Positions 10,666 to 21,144 of a DNA stretch of 51,238 bases are shown one piece after another; position 1 is the stretch's first letter; every line of letters begins with the position of its first letter. The notes under the pieces are model-generated. The model saw only the letters and a program-made list of their open reading frames with translations. It made no database searches and was not told where the DNA came from. The stretch spans positions 1 to 51,238 of the forward strand of contig JAMDHS010000122.1 of the NCBI GenBank assembly GCA_029717555.1, read 5' to 3'. The translations under genes and the position numbers were made by a program. Source of the DNA: Peribolospora baueri (Eukaryota > Basidiomycota > Peribolosporomycetes > Peribolosporales > Peribolosporaceae).

Positions 10666-11056
10666 CGGAGGTGAGAGATCAGGGGAGGGCCATTGTCATG
10701 TTTTTTTTTCGCTTCGCCGGCTCTCCTTTCCGTTTGCTTGAGGAATGCATTTTTCCTCGCGCCTGTTTCTTCCTCGAGGATTCCATCGTGGATCGCTCTG
10801 GCGAGTTTATGTGCAACCGATGTCGACGGGGCCTTTGGGTAACGGGGACCGTCTGACACGGCCGAGCGAAGCTCCGGAGGAAGCGGCATTCACAAACGCA
10901 TGGACAGGGCAGGGCTCGTTGGACGTTGATACGAACGGCCAAGCCAATGACCAGGAGATAGACCAAGCTAGCTGGGTCGGCACCAAGGACAGGGGTATAA
11001 GGGCCTCCTCCTCCTCCGCATCCTCCGGCGGGACAGAACGAACGGAGGGACGACGA
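10666..11056. other. Convergent intergenic region
   Basis: Lies between the 3' ends of the Spc34-like gene (+) and the OHCU decarboxylase gene (-). No gene or structured element is evident. Confidence 0.4.
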
Positions 11057-11930
11057 TCACTCGACGCCAAGTCTGCCCAACCTCGCCCTGGCAATCTTCC
11101 ACACCTCGCGCGCGTCCCTGTCTAACTCCCTCTTCCACGCCGTGCTCCCTACCTCGTTCTCGTTCTCGTTCTCCGTGCTGCTGCCGCCGCTAGCGAGCCT
11201 CCGGCCTTCGGCAACGACGGCCTCGAACTCTGGCACGAGCTCGGCGCGAGATCGGCCGTTGACAAAGGTGATGTAGCGGAGGGAAGGGTAAACTCGTTCG
11301 TAGGACGCGTTGAGCTGTTCGAAGCCTGTGGCGCGGGCGGGGTGTGTGTGCGGCGGAGAGGGAGACAAAGGAGCAAAGGCATTATTAAAAAAAAAAAAAA
11401 AAAAAAAAAAAGGTGAGCTCCGCCGAGCGCAGGCAGACTCTACGAAGGGGGCCGAGCCCGACCGACCGTCGGTTGAGAAAAAAAAAGAAAACCGAGGCGA
11501 AGAAGGAGGAAGGCTTGGAACGGAAAGCGAATAGCGAATAGAAAAAAAAAGAAAAGGAAACGAAGAAAGAAAGAAACGCACGGGTCAAGACCTCGTCGGA
11601 CGCGTTGCCTTTCTGCTCCGCGGCGCTCATACCCTTGAGCGCCTCAGGCGCCCTCTCGCCAATCCTAGGATGGCCGCTCACAAACTCGGCCCTCTCCTCG
11701 TCCGCCCACCGGCCCACCTCGTCCTCGCAGGCGTCGATCAACGCCGCATACGAGCGGGGCGCCGTCTCGGGGCGGACCGAGAAGCGCTGGCGGAGGGGTG
11801 GAACGAGGCGTTCGAGGGATACGGGAGAGGCGGAGAGGAGGAGGGAGAGGATGTGGGAGAGTTGGATGGGGGGGAGGGTGGGGAGCTGCGATGGCGGCGG
11901 AAGGGTATTGGCGGTGGTTGAGGTGGACAT
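11057..11930 (-). CDS. OHCU decarboxylase (UraD), ureide pathway
   Basis: Catalyses decarboxylation of 2-oxo-4-hydroxy-4-carboxy-5-ureidoimidazoline to S-allantoin, the third step after urate oxidase in purine breakdown. Two exons, 11582-11930 and 11057-11325, splice in phase to 205 residues. Exon 1 carries SYAALIDACEDEVGRWADEE and the signature FVSGHPRIGE, whose His is the family's catalytic base, then MSAAEQKGNASDEVL. Exon 2 continues RFEQLNASYERVYPSLRYIT, the highly conserved FVNGRSRAE and a C-terminal helix. Length suits the family, with a Ser/Gly/Asn-Glu-rich insert before the last helix. The C-terminus is GRLGVE, so there is no classical peroxisomal tripeptide, unlike several animal and plant relatives. 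The 256-base intron is unusually long for this window and contains long A and purine tracts. Start at 11930 gives a short Ser/Thr/Pro leader. Confidence 0.92.
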
Positions 11931-12777
11931 GGTGTAAAGCGATGTGGGTAATGTGGGTAATGGAGAGACCAACGGTGATCGACAGGGCGGGTCATCGGCG
12001 AGCTGCAACGCCCGCCACCGCGCGCCCATTAACACCTCTCCCCCCTCCACCCGCATGGCAACGTCGACAACCGTTGGAGTAAACGTCCTTTCAAGTTACT
12101 CTAGCTACTACTGCCAAGGTCTCGCGACTACTACTACTGCTACTGCTACTACTGCTACTACGACGACGACGTACATGGGCCGGCGGGAGAGTGTCGCCCG
12201 TCAGCCCCTAGAAGGAAAACGATGACACGACGTGGATGGATGTGTTTAGTGTACAAGCCGCCGGTCCAGCCCAGGGACCGGGACGGCGATGAGGTTGCAA
12301 TTGGGACCGGAGAGAAAGAAGAGAGGCAGAGGAGGAAGGGAAGGTGGTACGACGATGACGGCTCAAAGGGGCGCTGTCAAACGCGTGGCGCAGTATTGGC
12401 GGCGGCACGCGAGGGAGAGAGGTGAAGGTGCCCGGCGTCGGCATCCGGGCCACGCAACAACCTCGCAACTCCCTGCTACGACCGTCCAGCGCAGCCGACT
12501 GTTCGAGTGTCAGCGACGGGTGCGGGTCGACGTGGGCCGGAGCGAGATGCGACGGCGCAAGATGACGGCGGCGATCGGTACATCCAACGCCGGCTCATAG
12601 GTGTACGGCGAGCAGACGAGGCGATCGCAGGCCCGAAATAAACTTTTGAGGATGCAATGCGGCAGACATCAGTGTGGGAGGGAAAGAGAATGACCTGACG
12701 GAACGGGTCAGGGCCCAACGCGAGCGGCCGCGCCGCACACGGGGGACCCGGTTTGCGTCGAAGTGCGAGGGTCCATT
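11931..12777. other. Region between UraD start and TBP 3' end
   Basis: About 850 bases, upstream of UraD and downstream of TBP, both on the minus strand. It holds a trinucleotide repeat (12127-12171) and no convincing gene; short frames here lack domain signals. Confidence 0.4.
12127..12171. repeat. Trinucleotide microsatellite (CTA/CTG/CGA)n
   Basis: About 15 imperfect triplets of ACT/GCT/ACG type. It lies about 200 bases upstream of the UraD start codon on the opposite strand sense. Confidence 0.8.
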
Positions 12778-14064
12778 TTAAGGCTTGCGGAACTCGGACA
12801 AGACGGGGTATATGGAGTTGAATGCTGCGTAGATCTCTTCGCGGACCTGGGAGGGGAGGGAGCACGGGAGGATGAGCACGGCTGTCGTGGGTTGGGGGGG
12901 AAGGGGGGTGCGGAAAGGGAAAAAGCGCGCGACGAGCACCACGGGACGACGCCCACCTTGGCGCCCGTAAGAACGATCTTGCCAGACACAAAGATGAGCA
13001 ACACGACTTTTGGTTTAACCATTCGATAGATCAGGCCAGGGAAAAGCTGTAGGACGAGGGAAACGAGGGCGGCATGAAAGAGCACGGTTAGGTGGCGGAA
13101 GCGTAAGCGAGCGGGACGGGCCGCCAGCCGCGGCGGCCGGGGCGGGTATACCCACCTCGGGCTCGTAGGAACTAAAGTGGCCGTGGCTGTACGCGAGACC
13201 CTCCAAGCGGATGGGGAACTTGACGTCGCACGAGCCGACAATGTTCTGGATTTTGAACTCCTGGAACTTGGCGTCGAAGCCAAGCTTTTGGATGATGCGG
13301 GCGTACTTGCGCGACGCCAGACGCGAATCGTCCTCCGACTTGGCACCGGTGACCACCATCTTGCCAGAAGCGAAGATCAGCGCCGTCGTCTTTGGCTCGC
13401 GAATGCGCATGATGACAGCGGCGAAACGCTGAGACACGGGCAAGGTAAAAAGGTTCAACACACGTGCGGAGGTGGCGGACACGAGGACGACCCGCGAGAG
13501 AGAACGACGCCATGGAGGGCGGCGAGATGATCACCTTTGGGTTATACTCGGCGTTGCGGGCATGCAAAGCGATCGTCTTGAGATCCAGCCTGCAATCCAA
13601 GTTTACCGTGGCGACGATGTTCCTACGATTGCAAGAAGAGGTGCAGGCCACAACGAAAAGAGAAAAAGAGAGAATTCGGACGACGACAGTTGAAGCGAAC
13701 GGGCCCGACGGGAAGAGGGGAAAGGAAAAGGTCGAACGGAACCACAGAATGCATCACGCACGAGCGAGGCATCTGATCGCCAGGTCGACACTCGACCGAT
13801 GCTCGATACTCACTGCAAAGTCGGCACGATGCCATGAACGGTGGTGAGCCCCTGCTCTGCGCTCGAGCCCAGGGTGCCAGGGACGGCGGCGGCGGTGGCG
13901 GCGGCGGCGGCGGCGGCCTTGGAAGAAGCATCTACGGGGACGGGGGGAGGCCCCATGGAGCCGGGCGCAGAGGCCTTGAGGCCAGCCGTGGAACCGTTCG
14001 CCGTCGTCGTCGCCACCGCCGAGTTACTCGTGCCTGTCTGACCGGGGAGCGCGATGCCATTCAT
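12778..14064 (-). CDS. SPT15: TATA-box-binding protein (TBP)
   Basis: General transcription factor used by all three nuclear RNA polymerases; binds the TATA minor groove with a saddle of two repeats. Five exons keep phase: 13814-14064, 13535-13622, 13156-13428, 12957-13046, 12778-12846, giving 256 residues. Repeat 1 reads [66 protein letters not shown]. Repeat 2 reads [60 protein letters not shown], ending [10 protein letters not shown]. These are nearly invariant across eukaryotes. The divergent N-terminus of about 80 residues is Ser/Thr/Gly-rich and has an alanine tract (AAAAAAATAAA) where animal TBPs carry glutamine repeats. Identification is firm; only the exact start is open, although 14064 is the natural ATG. 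Confidence 0.97.
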
Positions 14065-15042
14065 GGTATCGTGCTGAAAATGCGTGCGAGGGTGCGCGAA
14101 AGGGGACGGGACGGAGACAGGTAACGGACAGAACAGGAGGAAGGGCGGGTGAGAAGGGAAGGGCCAATACGAACGGCGGTGCCAAACGGGTGTGGATGGA
14201 TGAGACGGTGGCGGGAACGACGACGACGCGGTCTGACTGCGGTAAGGTGCGAGGGAGGGGGAGGGGGGAAAATCGGGCGGCGCGAGGTCCGGTCCTTATA
14301 TAGCCACAAACATGGGTGCTGCGGCACGCCACCCGGCCGCCCTTCCCTTTTTTCACGACGCGTCGTGATGTGCGTCTATGGCCGTCTATGGCCGCACCGT
14401 CGGGCGTCGTCTTGCTGGGGTCGGGAGTGAGACCGTGGGCCGACCCAGGGGAGAGCGACAGCGACAGCTGGAGATGGAGTCGGGTCGGACGAAGGTCAGA
14501 GAGGCAACCAACGTCGAAGTGTGACGAAAAGGCGAAACGGAAAGAGGAGCCAGGAGCCGGATTGGGCTGGCGGATGCGGGCCGGGCCGCCCTCACGACGC
14601 CTCTGTTCTTTTTTCGTGTTAAGTAGATCACGTGAGGAAAGGCGAGTGAAAAAGTAGACGTTGGTAAAACCTAGACCGGCGTGCCGCCTCGTCCGGTCGT
14701 TCTCCCTTCCCTTCCCTTCTCGCGCGTCCGGGTCGGTTCGACGGCCGGGGGGGACGCAACCGTGTGGACACGACGCGAGAAGAAGAAAAGGGAAAAAGAA
14801 GAATAGAGAGGACGCAACCGGTCCATCCCATCCCATCCCAGCCGTGTTCTGTTGTTTGCGCTGTGCGCTATGCAGGCCGATAAGCTGATAAGCGCCTCGG
14901 TCGATCAAGAAACTGCCGGTGGGCCGTTGCTAAACAAATGAAACAGACAGGAGGGGAACACGCGAGCGGCGAGAGATAATTTAAATGCAGCGAGCGGGGG
15001 ACGAATCGGATGTACATACACATTCATCCCTCGTCCATCCCT
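14065..15042. other. TBP upstream region
   Basis: About 980 bases between the TBP start and the 3' end of the next minus-strand gene. It contains long open frames by composition only (GC-rich purine/pyrimidine bias). No recognisable gene. Confidence 0.4.
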
Positions 15043-17934
15043 TCACACCACCCAAGGCCCCTGCCCAAACGTGGGCGAGAAGGAGGGCAGGACCCCCACC
15101 GTCGGCGGGGCGCCTCCTCCTCCTTCTTCTTCTTCTTCTCGTCCTTCTCGTCCGTCTCCTTTCTTTCCCACATGCAGCCGCTGTCGTTCCAGTTGGAGCA
15201 CCTTTTTGTGCGACGCCTTCCCGCGCTCACCCGGTGAGTCCGTCTCACTCCGCGCCGCATGCGCGTCGGCAAACGGACTGGCGGCGCCGGCGGTGAGGAC
15301 GGTGCGATCGCTGTCTGCGCTCCACCTAGCCTCCTCGCTTGCGTGCCCGTCGCCGAGGTGGTGGTGCCGCCCCGGCGCAGGAACGGATGCACCAGGGAAA
15401 GGGAAGACAGAGGAAGCCGAATCGACGCTCGGGCGTCCTCCGCTGGCCGAGTCGGCGTGGGAGAGGGAGGGTGAGTGGGAGGAGAGGTCGAAGACGAGGG
15501 GAATGGAGAGCGCCGGTGACTTGAGCGGCTCTGCGTACTCCTCTTCTTCCCCTCGGCCTTGGCTTTGGCTTTGGCTTTTGGTCAAAGGAAGGGCAGCGGG
15601 ACGATGTCGTGCGGGTACGGGCGCGCCGCGCTCAGGACCGGGACGAAGACGGTGTAAGCTGGCGTCCCCGTCTTCGCCCCCATCCCCGTCTCCGCGGCAC
15701 GACGACGGCGCAGGGGTCACGCACACTGGATGATCCTCCAACGGCCCGTCGTGCTTTTCCATCCTCATCGGATGGTGGCCGTGACCGTCAACGAGCGTCC
15801 GATTGCTGCTCCTTCTCCTCCACTCCTGCACGCTCTCCGACGACCAGAGAAGGCGGTCGTCGCGATCCTCCTCGCCATCCGCGTCCAGCGCGTGTCCAGT
15901 TGCAGTTGCAGTCGCAGTTGCAGTCGCAGCCGAAATCGGAGCGGAACGGCCAGGAGGGGAATGTCTCATTAGAGCGGGAGCGAACACCGAGTTCTGGTCC
16001 TGGCCGGACGCGAGGGCAGGCGTGGACGGGCTGGTAACATCGCTCGGGACTCCCCAAGCGGACGCGGAAGGGGCGGGGGAAGAAGGAGAAGGGGAAGACG
16101 ATGATGGTGACGGCAACGGCGATGAACGTGGCCACCTCCCGCCGCCCCCCGCGTTCGTCGAAGGATGAGGATGCATGGGCGCGGCCGGACCCCTGGCCGT
16201 GCCAGGCCGAGAGAACTCGGGCGACGACGGTGGAGAGGGACGACGAGGGTACCGAGGGGTAGCGGGAGGGGAACGCGATCCGGCGGACTGAGGCGTCGGC
16301 ATTGGCGTCGGTGTTGGTGTCGGCATCGGGTGTAGGGGAAGATGGAGATGGGCTCGTTGCGAGAGAGAGCGACGGGGTTGGGAAGATGCAAGCGGGTGAA
16401 GCGGGGTGTGGGAGGAGATGTAGCGGCGCTCGAATGGCGCTGTAGAGGGTCTGTCGCCGCGGGTGCGGCGGGTGTGCGGGTGCGAGTGTACGTGTGGGTG
16501 CAAGGGCGTGTGTGGGTGCAAGTACGAGTGGGGATGCGTGTACGAGTGCGGGTGGGTGTACGAATGTGGGCACATGTACGAGTGTGGGTGCGGGTGCGAG
16601 TGCGAGTACGAGTCTGGATGCGGGTGCGGGTGCATGTGCGTGTACGAGTAAGTGTGCGTGTAAGTGTGTGGGTGCGGGTGCGGGTCACAAGGGCACATGA
16701 GCGCCGGGGGAAGCTCCTCTCCATTGTGCCGGGCAATCTCGTCGACGGTGTGCATGGGATCGTGCAAGGACTGAAACGGGACCCAAAGCCGGCTACCGCT
16801 CCTCCTCCTTGTCCTTTCCCTTCCCCGCCGCTGATCGTCGTCGAAGGAGACGGGTGCAGGTGCGGGTGCGGTGCAAGGTCTGCCGAGCGAGAGGGGGTGC
16901 GAAAACGACAAAGCGGATGGCGCAGGTGCGGGGTGAAAGGAGGGTGAAGAAGGCCGGTGAGCGGTGGAGGAGCGGTCCACGACGCTTCTTCGCCTCTCTT
17001 CCATGCCGTACAGGCCGAGCGACGAGCGGTGCCGGGTGGTGGGATCGAAATGAGGATAGGCGTAAGAAGGGACGGCGTCGGACGTCTGCGGGCGTCGCCG
17101 ATAAGTGGACGGCGAGTACGGAGGGACGGTGAGGCCAAAGCCATCGCCGCGACCGCCGGCCGTCGCTGTCGCAGTCTGTCGTTCGCGCGACTTGCCGAGC
17201 CGCCGAGCAGAGGACGACCGCTCCGGGAGGGCGATGTAGGCGTCCTCTGCGGCAGGGGAGGGAAGCGCGGTCGCGCGGGGCGTGATGGGAGTGTAGGCCG
17301 AGGCCGAGGTGGAGGACGAAGGCGGGCTCGCCTTGCCGGCGCCGGCGTCCGCCAAGGAGACTGGACCAAACTTGACCTCGTCGCTGTGCAGGGGCGAGCG
17401 CGGGCCATGGTCGTCTCGAGCCAGGTCGCCGGGTGGCACGGCGGCGACGGGCGGGGCGAGGGTGCGCATGACCTGCGTGACGTAAAAAGGCGCGCTCCGG
17501 CCGCCGGCGGCGCCCTGGCCTTGGAGGTAGGTCAAGCGTGCGGACTCCTGTTTTCGGAAGCGCTTGCGACCAAAAAAGGCGAGAAGAAGGATAGCGAAGA
17601 GGACGAGGGAGGCGGTGACGACGGAGACGATGGCGCTCCTGGGCACGACGGACTGCGTGGGCGGACCGGAAGAGGAAGAGGGATAGATGGAGGGGAAGGG
17701 GAGAGAGGTGGGCGTGAGTGGTGCCGAGGTGGGAGAGTCGTAGGCGGTGGAGAGAGAGGGACGGGCGAAGAAGGCCGAGAAGGGTTTGCCCAGATCGGCC
17801 GGAGTGGCCAGGCGGGGTCCGAGGAGACGGAGAGAAGCGGTCGGCGTCGAGAAGGCGGTCGCACGCGAGGCGAAGAGGGCCGAGTCGAGGGTGAGCGTCG
17901 AAGGGGAGGAAGAAGGACAAGCGAGAGGCGCCAT
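15043..17934 (-). CDS. Single-pass membrane protein with His/Pro-rich repeats, unknown function
   Basis: One uninterrupted 963-codon frame. Residues 1-100 are Ser/Thr/Pro-rich and could be an extracellular, O-glycosylated segment, although no classical signal peptide is seen. Residues 101-121 (AIVSVVTASLVLFAILLLAF) form a strong transmembrane helix, immediately followed by the basic stop-transfer GRKRFRK, so the remaining 840 residues are expected in the cytosol. That part is disordered, Ser/Pro/Arg-rich, and includes a His/Pro/Tyr/Ser tandem repeat (about residues 415-485) and short PTPMPT and ATATAT repeats. The topology resembles fungal surface sensors of the Mid2/Wsc or Skg6 kind but no diagnostic domain is visible. 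High GC opens other frames (one of 479 codons), so protein evidence is desirable; the helix plus basic flank supports this frame. Confidence 0.6.
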   Translation of the reverse strand: MAPLACPSSSPSTLTLDSALFASRATAFSTPTASLRLLGPRLATPADLGKPFSAFFARPSLSTAYDSPTSAPLTPTSLPFPSIYPSSSSGPPTQSVVPRSAIVSVVTASLVLFAILLLAFFGRKRFRKQESARLTYLQGQGAAGGRSAPFYVTQVMRTLAPPVAAVPPGDLARDDHGPRSPLHSDEVKFGPVSLADAGAGKASPPSSSTSASAYTPITPRATALPSPAAEDAYIALPERSSSARRLGKSRERQTATATAGGRGDGFGLTVPPYSPSTYRRRPQTSDAVPSYAYPHFDPTTRHRSSLGLYGMEERRRSVVDRSSTAHRPSSPSFHPAPAPSALSFSHPLSLGRPCTAPAPAPVSFDDDQRRGRERTRRRSGSRLWVPFQSLHDPMHTVDEIARHNGEELPPALMCPCDPHPHPHTYTHTYSYTHMHPHPHPDSYSHSHPHPHSYMCPHSYTHPHSYTHPHSYLHPHTPLHPHVHSHPHTRRTRGDRPSTAPFERRYISSHTPLHPLASSQPRRSLSQRAHLHLPLHPMPTPTPTPMPTPQSAGSRSPPATPRYPRRPSPPSSPEFSRPGTARGPAAPMHPHPSTNAGGGGRWPRSSPLPSPSSSSPSPSSPAPSASAWGVPSDVTSPSTPALASGQDQNSVFAPALMRHSPPGRSAPISAATATATATATGHALDADGEEDRDDRLLWSSESVQEWRRRSSNRTLVDGHGHHPMRMEKHDGPLEDHPVCVTPAPSSCRGDGDGGEDGDASLHRLRPGPERGAPVPARHRPAALPLTKSQSQSQGRGEEEEYAEPLKSPALSIPLVFDLSSHSPSLSHADSASGGRPSVDSASSVFPFPGASVPAPGRHHHLGDGHASEEARWSADSDRTVLTAGAASPFADAHAARSETDSPGERGKASHKKVLQLERQRLHVGKKGDGREGREEEEEGGGGAPPTVGVLPSFSPTFGQGPWVV
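16450..16690. repeat. Imperfect hexanucleotide tandem repeat (GTGCGG/GTACGA-like)
   Basis: About 240 bases of degenerate 6-base units such as GGGTGC and GAGTAC. On the minus strand they encode alternating His with Pro, Thr, Tyr or Ser in the membrane protein. Confidence 0.85.
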
Positions 17935-18448
17935 CTAGGGCAAGAAGGACGGGTGTAGCCAAGGAGCGTGGGGCAAAGGCGAGAGGGTATAAGGAGAGAG
18001 AAAGAGGAAGAGGAAGTGAGCGACATGGGGCGAGGCCTGCGGTGCGGCCCGAGCGGTGCGGTTTTGCGGTTGTGTGAAGGGGAGAGAGGATGGAAGGGGA
18101 AAGGTGGGGGGCGGGAGGAAGGATAGATAGAGGCGAGAGAGAGGTCGGTGGTTGGTTTCGTTTGCTCGCCTCGCCCACGCTCGCTCGTCTGGTCGGGCGT
18201 GGAGACGCAAGGTGGCTAGAAGGGGGAAAGGAAAAGGAGCGAGGGTGAGCAAGAGGAGGAGAAGCACCTCCAGGAGCACCTCATCTCATATCCCCGTCTC
18301 CGTATCGGCGCGAGCGAGTCGCGTCTACTACGATGGCAGCGTCGACCAACGAACGACCGGATCGACGATGTTGGCCGACCAACCAAAATCCATTATGGCC
18401 CGACGACGGACCCGCCACCGGAAGGTACGGGAATGGGGATGCAAGGGT

Positions 18449-18499
18449 GGCGTGGAGTAATTGTAAATCAGTTTGGCGTGGAGTAATTGTAAATCAGTT
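18449..18499. repeat. Tandem duplication, period 26
   Basis: Two perfect copies of a unit containing GGCGTGGAGTAATTGTAAAT. The unit is AT-rich against its GC-rich surroundings. Confidence 0.9.
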
Positions 18500-18763
18500 G
18501 CCGAGCGGGTGAGCGTGTCTGCGTCTGTGTCTGGGTCTGCGTCTGGGTTTGCACTGCATGGGATGCGATGCGACGCTTGCCATTCTCGCCTCTCCTTCCG
18601 GCACGACGGCGAGAGCGAGAGCGAGACCGAGACCGGCGTCCCTCGACTCGACGAGCGGCGATCGACGGCCTGTGCCGCAGCCACTCGCCGCAGCAACACG
18701 CGCACGCGCCCGCTCGCGACGGCGCGAGCGCGGAGAGGCCTCCGGGCGGCCAGCCAGTCATTT

Positions 18764-18790
18764 CAGTCAGTCAGTCAGTCAGTCAGTCAG
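18764..18790. repeat. (CAGT)n microsatellite
   Basis: Nearly seven perfect copies of CAGT. Confidence 0.9.
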
Positions 18791-19687
18791 CTTCTATCCG
18801 CCTGGCTCGTCCTGTGTCTGTGCCCGCAACATGTCACTTGCTCGTGCGTTGAGGCCGTTCATTATCGCTGACCCTCCTCGGCCCAGAGCGACGGGGCGAG
18901 ATAGACGGAGACAGAGACAAGGGGCAGAGAGGAAGAGAGCGACGGACGGACGGGACTGCCGCTTGCAACGCCATCTCCAATCGAGCGGCACGAGGATAGC
19001 TTCCTTCCACAAGATGACGTGCATCCATTAACCCACCCCCTTCCTCCTTCCTTCCTTCCTTCCTATCCGCCCCTGTCCCCGCCTCTTTCTCCCTCTCCCC
19101 TACCCCACCCCCTCTCACAATTCACCTCCGCATCAGATTCGATTCGCGCGAGGCGCGGCGGGGGAGTAAGGCAAGGCAAGGGGCCGCAAGGGCATGGTTC
19201 GCGATAGATGGATGGATGGCCCGTGCGCCTCCCTCCCTCTCCTCTCCCCTGCCCCGTCTTTGTCTTTGTCTTTGTCTCTCCGCGCCATGTCGACGTATCA
19301 ATCACAGAAAGCTCGTGGACGATTCCAGGTCCAAGCAACAGAAGCGGAAGCAGGAAGAAGAAACCGGGGTAGGAAAGGGAATACTACGACTACAGAGAGG
19401 GAGAGATGGGATGCGGGCTGCAGAGAAAAAGAAGAAAGATAGTGTGGTACGGAAAACGGTAAAGGGACGGGACAGGACGGGCGTGAATAAGAAACGGAGG
19501 AGGCCCCGGACCGGCCGGACGAGCAAACGAACGAACGAACGAAAACCGGAGAAATTATAAAATAGCCGAGGAGAACGGGTCCACGAAACGGCCGGCCGGT
19601 GCGGCGCTTCTAATCGCTTATCCCAGAAAACTCCATCCCATCCACCACTGATGCCCCTCCCCTCCGTCCAACAGCGCCCGCCGCCGT

Positions 19688-20787
19688 TCACCTGGCGTGC
19701 TCGGGGAGGGAGATTCCGGCGACGCCGATGCCTCTCGGGCCGAATTTCTGTGTAAGTCGTCGGTGACAGCGTCAGCCTTCGGTTCTTCGTCCTCCTTCTA
19801 CTTAATCCTCCTCCTCCACCGCCCGCTCACCTTGGCATAGCACATTTTGCACCCCACCCACCCTGGCCCTTCCGTCAGCGTCCGGCTGTCCAACGTCGTC
19901 CCGCACTCCTCGCACCTCAAACAACCCCGGTGCCACTTGGCCCCCGCAGCCATCTTTTGCTCCGCAAAGTACACCGGCTTCTGGCACCGCGCGCACAGCG
20001 GCGTCCCTGAAGGGCTCACACCCGAGGCGATCCGCGACGCCGACGCGGAGAGCGGGGAAGAGAGACTCGAAGACTGGCTCGCCGAGCCTACGGACGAGCC
20101 TGTGGTCTGCGAGCTCAGCGGCCGCGGAGGCGAGCTCGTACTGCTGGCGCCTACCAGGCCAATCGACGGCACGGGCGTGGGCGTCGTGGAGCCCGAGTTT
20201 GCGCGCTTTGGCGATGGGTTTAATGGCACGGCCGTGCCAAACTCTGTGTCCGTCCGAATCGGAGAGGGAGAGCAAGAAACACACAGAGAGAGATTAGATT
20301 ACGCGGGCGGGCGGAGCGACGGGACGAAAGCGAAAGCGTCTACTCACGTCCTTGTCCGAGCTGGTTCTTGTGACAATGCCTACAGAACGCTTCGCCATCA
20401 TGCTATATCGTTCGTTCGCCAGGGGGCCCGTGCCAGACCCATAGTCAGCACAGCGGAAGAGGGGCAGATGAATGGACGTCCGGAGCGACGGCAGATGACA
20501 TCGACGTCCTGAACGACCGCAGACGCCCCCACTCACCTCGAGCAGCAGCGTCGAGTCGAGTCGTTTGTTGCACGACACGCACGTCAGGCACGGTTTGTGG
20601 TACGCTCGGCCGGCCGGACCGATGACCTGCGGCGAGAGAGAAGGGGAATCGAGCGACGTCAGTCCATGCCATGCGTGCCACGCTGGGCAAACAACCATGT
20701 CGCGCGACTCGCCTGCTCGGCCATGTACACGCTCTTGTCGCATCGCGCGCACTTTGGCGCCTGCACTCCGAACTGGCGCGGCGGCAT
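19688..20787 (-). CDS. Two-LIM-domain protein, cysteine/glycine-rich protein (CRP) type
   Basis: LIM domains are double zinc fingers that mediate protein contacts, in CRP-type proteins often at actin or in the nucleus. Five exons keep phase: 20713-20787, 20537-20626, 20348-20402, 19831-20243, 19688-19747; 230 residues. LIM1: CARCDKSVYMAEQ, YHKPCLTCVSCNKRLDST, then HDGEAFCRHCHKNQLGQG. A Ser/Pro/Thr-rich linker follows. LIM2: CARCQKPVYFAEQ, WHRGCLRCEECGTTLDSRTL, GWVGCKMCYAKFGPRGIGVA. The FGPRGIG motif after LIM2 is the glycine-rich hallmark of CRP proteins. All zinc ligands appear present. The first intron has a GC donor (GAGCAG/GCGAGT) with a normal acceptor. The start MPPRQFG at 20787 fits fungal relatives. 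It shares a 357-base divergent promoter with the uroporphyrinogen-III synthase gene. Confidence 0.9.
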
Positions 20788-21144
20788 CCAGCCCTCAACG
20801 ATCGGGAGGGCGCTCGTAGACGAGGCGAGAATGCGGTGCTGGCGGCGAGGGAGGAGACCAAGTTTCGCTTCGCTTCGTGGCGGATGGGGCGAGGTGAGTG
20901 GGATGATGTGGGTGCTGTACGGGTGATGGACGTCCGGTGGCTAACAGTGTGAGCGATGGACGGTCGGCGATGGTGAGCGTTGTCTCTATGGCGGCGGCGC
21001 CGGCTGATCAGGAGCCGGGCTGTGCGGAGACAAGAGAGAAATTCGCGCGATCGACCCGACCGGCCGACGACCGGCGGCAGTTTGCAAGAGCACGTGCTCG
21101 ACCGATGATCTCTTGCTCGGCTTCCTGTCACATCGAGAGGACAA
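20788..21144. promoter_or_regulatory. Divergent promoter region, LIM gene and HEM4
   Basis: A 357-base spacer between start codons on opposite strands. No TATA box was seen; GC-rich and typical of compact fungal divergent promoters. Confidence 0.45.

Larger units (their letters stand above)
17935..19687. other. Long intergenic region, promoter side of the membrane protein gene
   Basis: About 1.75 kb without a supported gene. It holds a 26-base tandem duplication (18449-18499), a (CAGT)n array (18764-18790), TTCC runs near 19050 and AAC(G)A runs near 19520. The left part should carry the promoter for the membrane protein; the right part is the 3' flank of the LIM gene. Confidence 0.4.

Noticed and set aside
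16450-16690. CRISPR-like or satellite array
   Set aside because: Units are 6 bases, contiguous and degenerate without spacers, and encode a protein segment.
15969-17408. 479-codon minus-strand frame overlapping the membrane protein
   Set aside because: Arg/Pro/Thr composition typical of a shifted frame in GC-rich DNA; it lacks the coherent transmembrane helix and stop-transfer seen in the 963-codon frame.
16957-17958. 333-codon plus-strand frame
   Set aside because: Antisense shadow of the membrane protein gene with Arg/Gly-rich low complexity and no domain.
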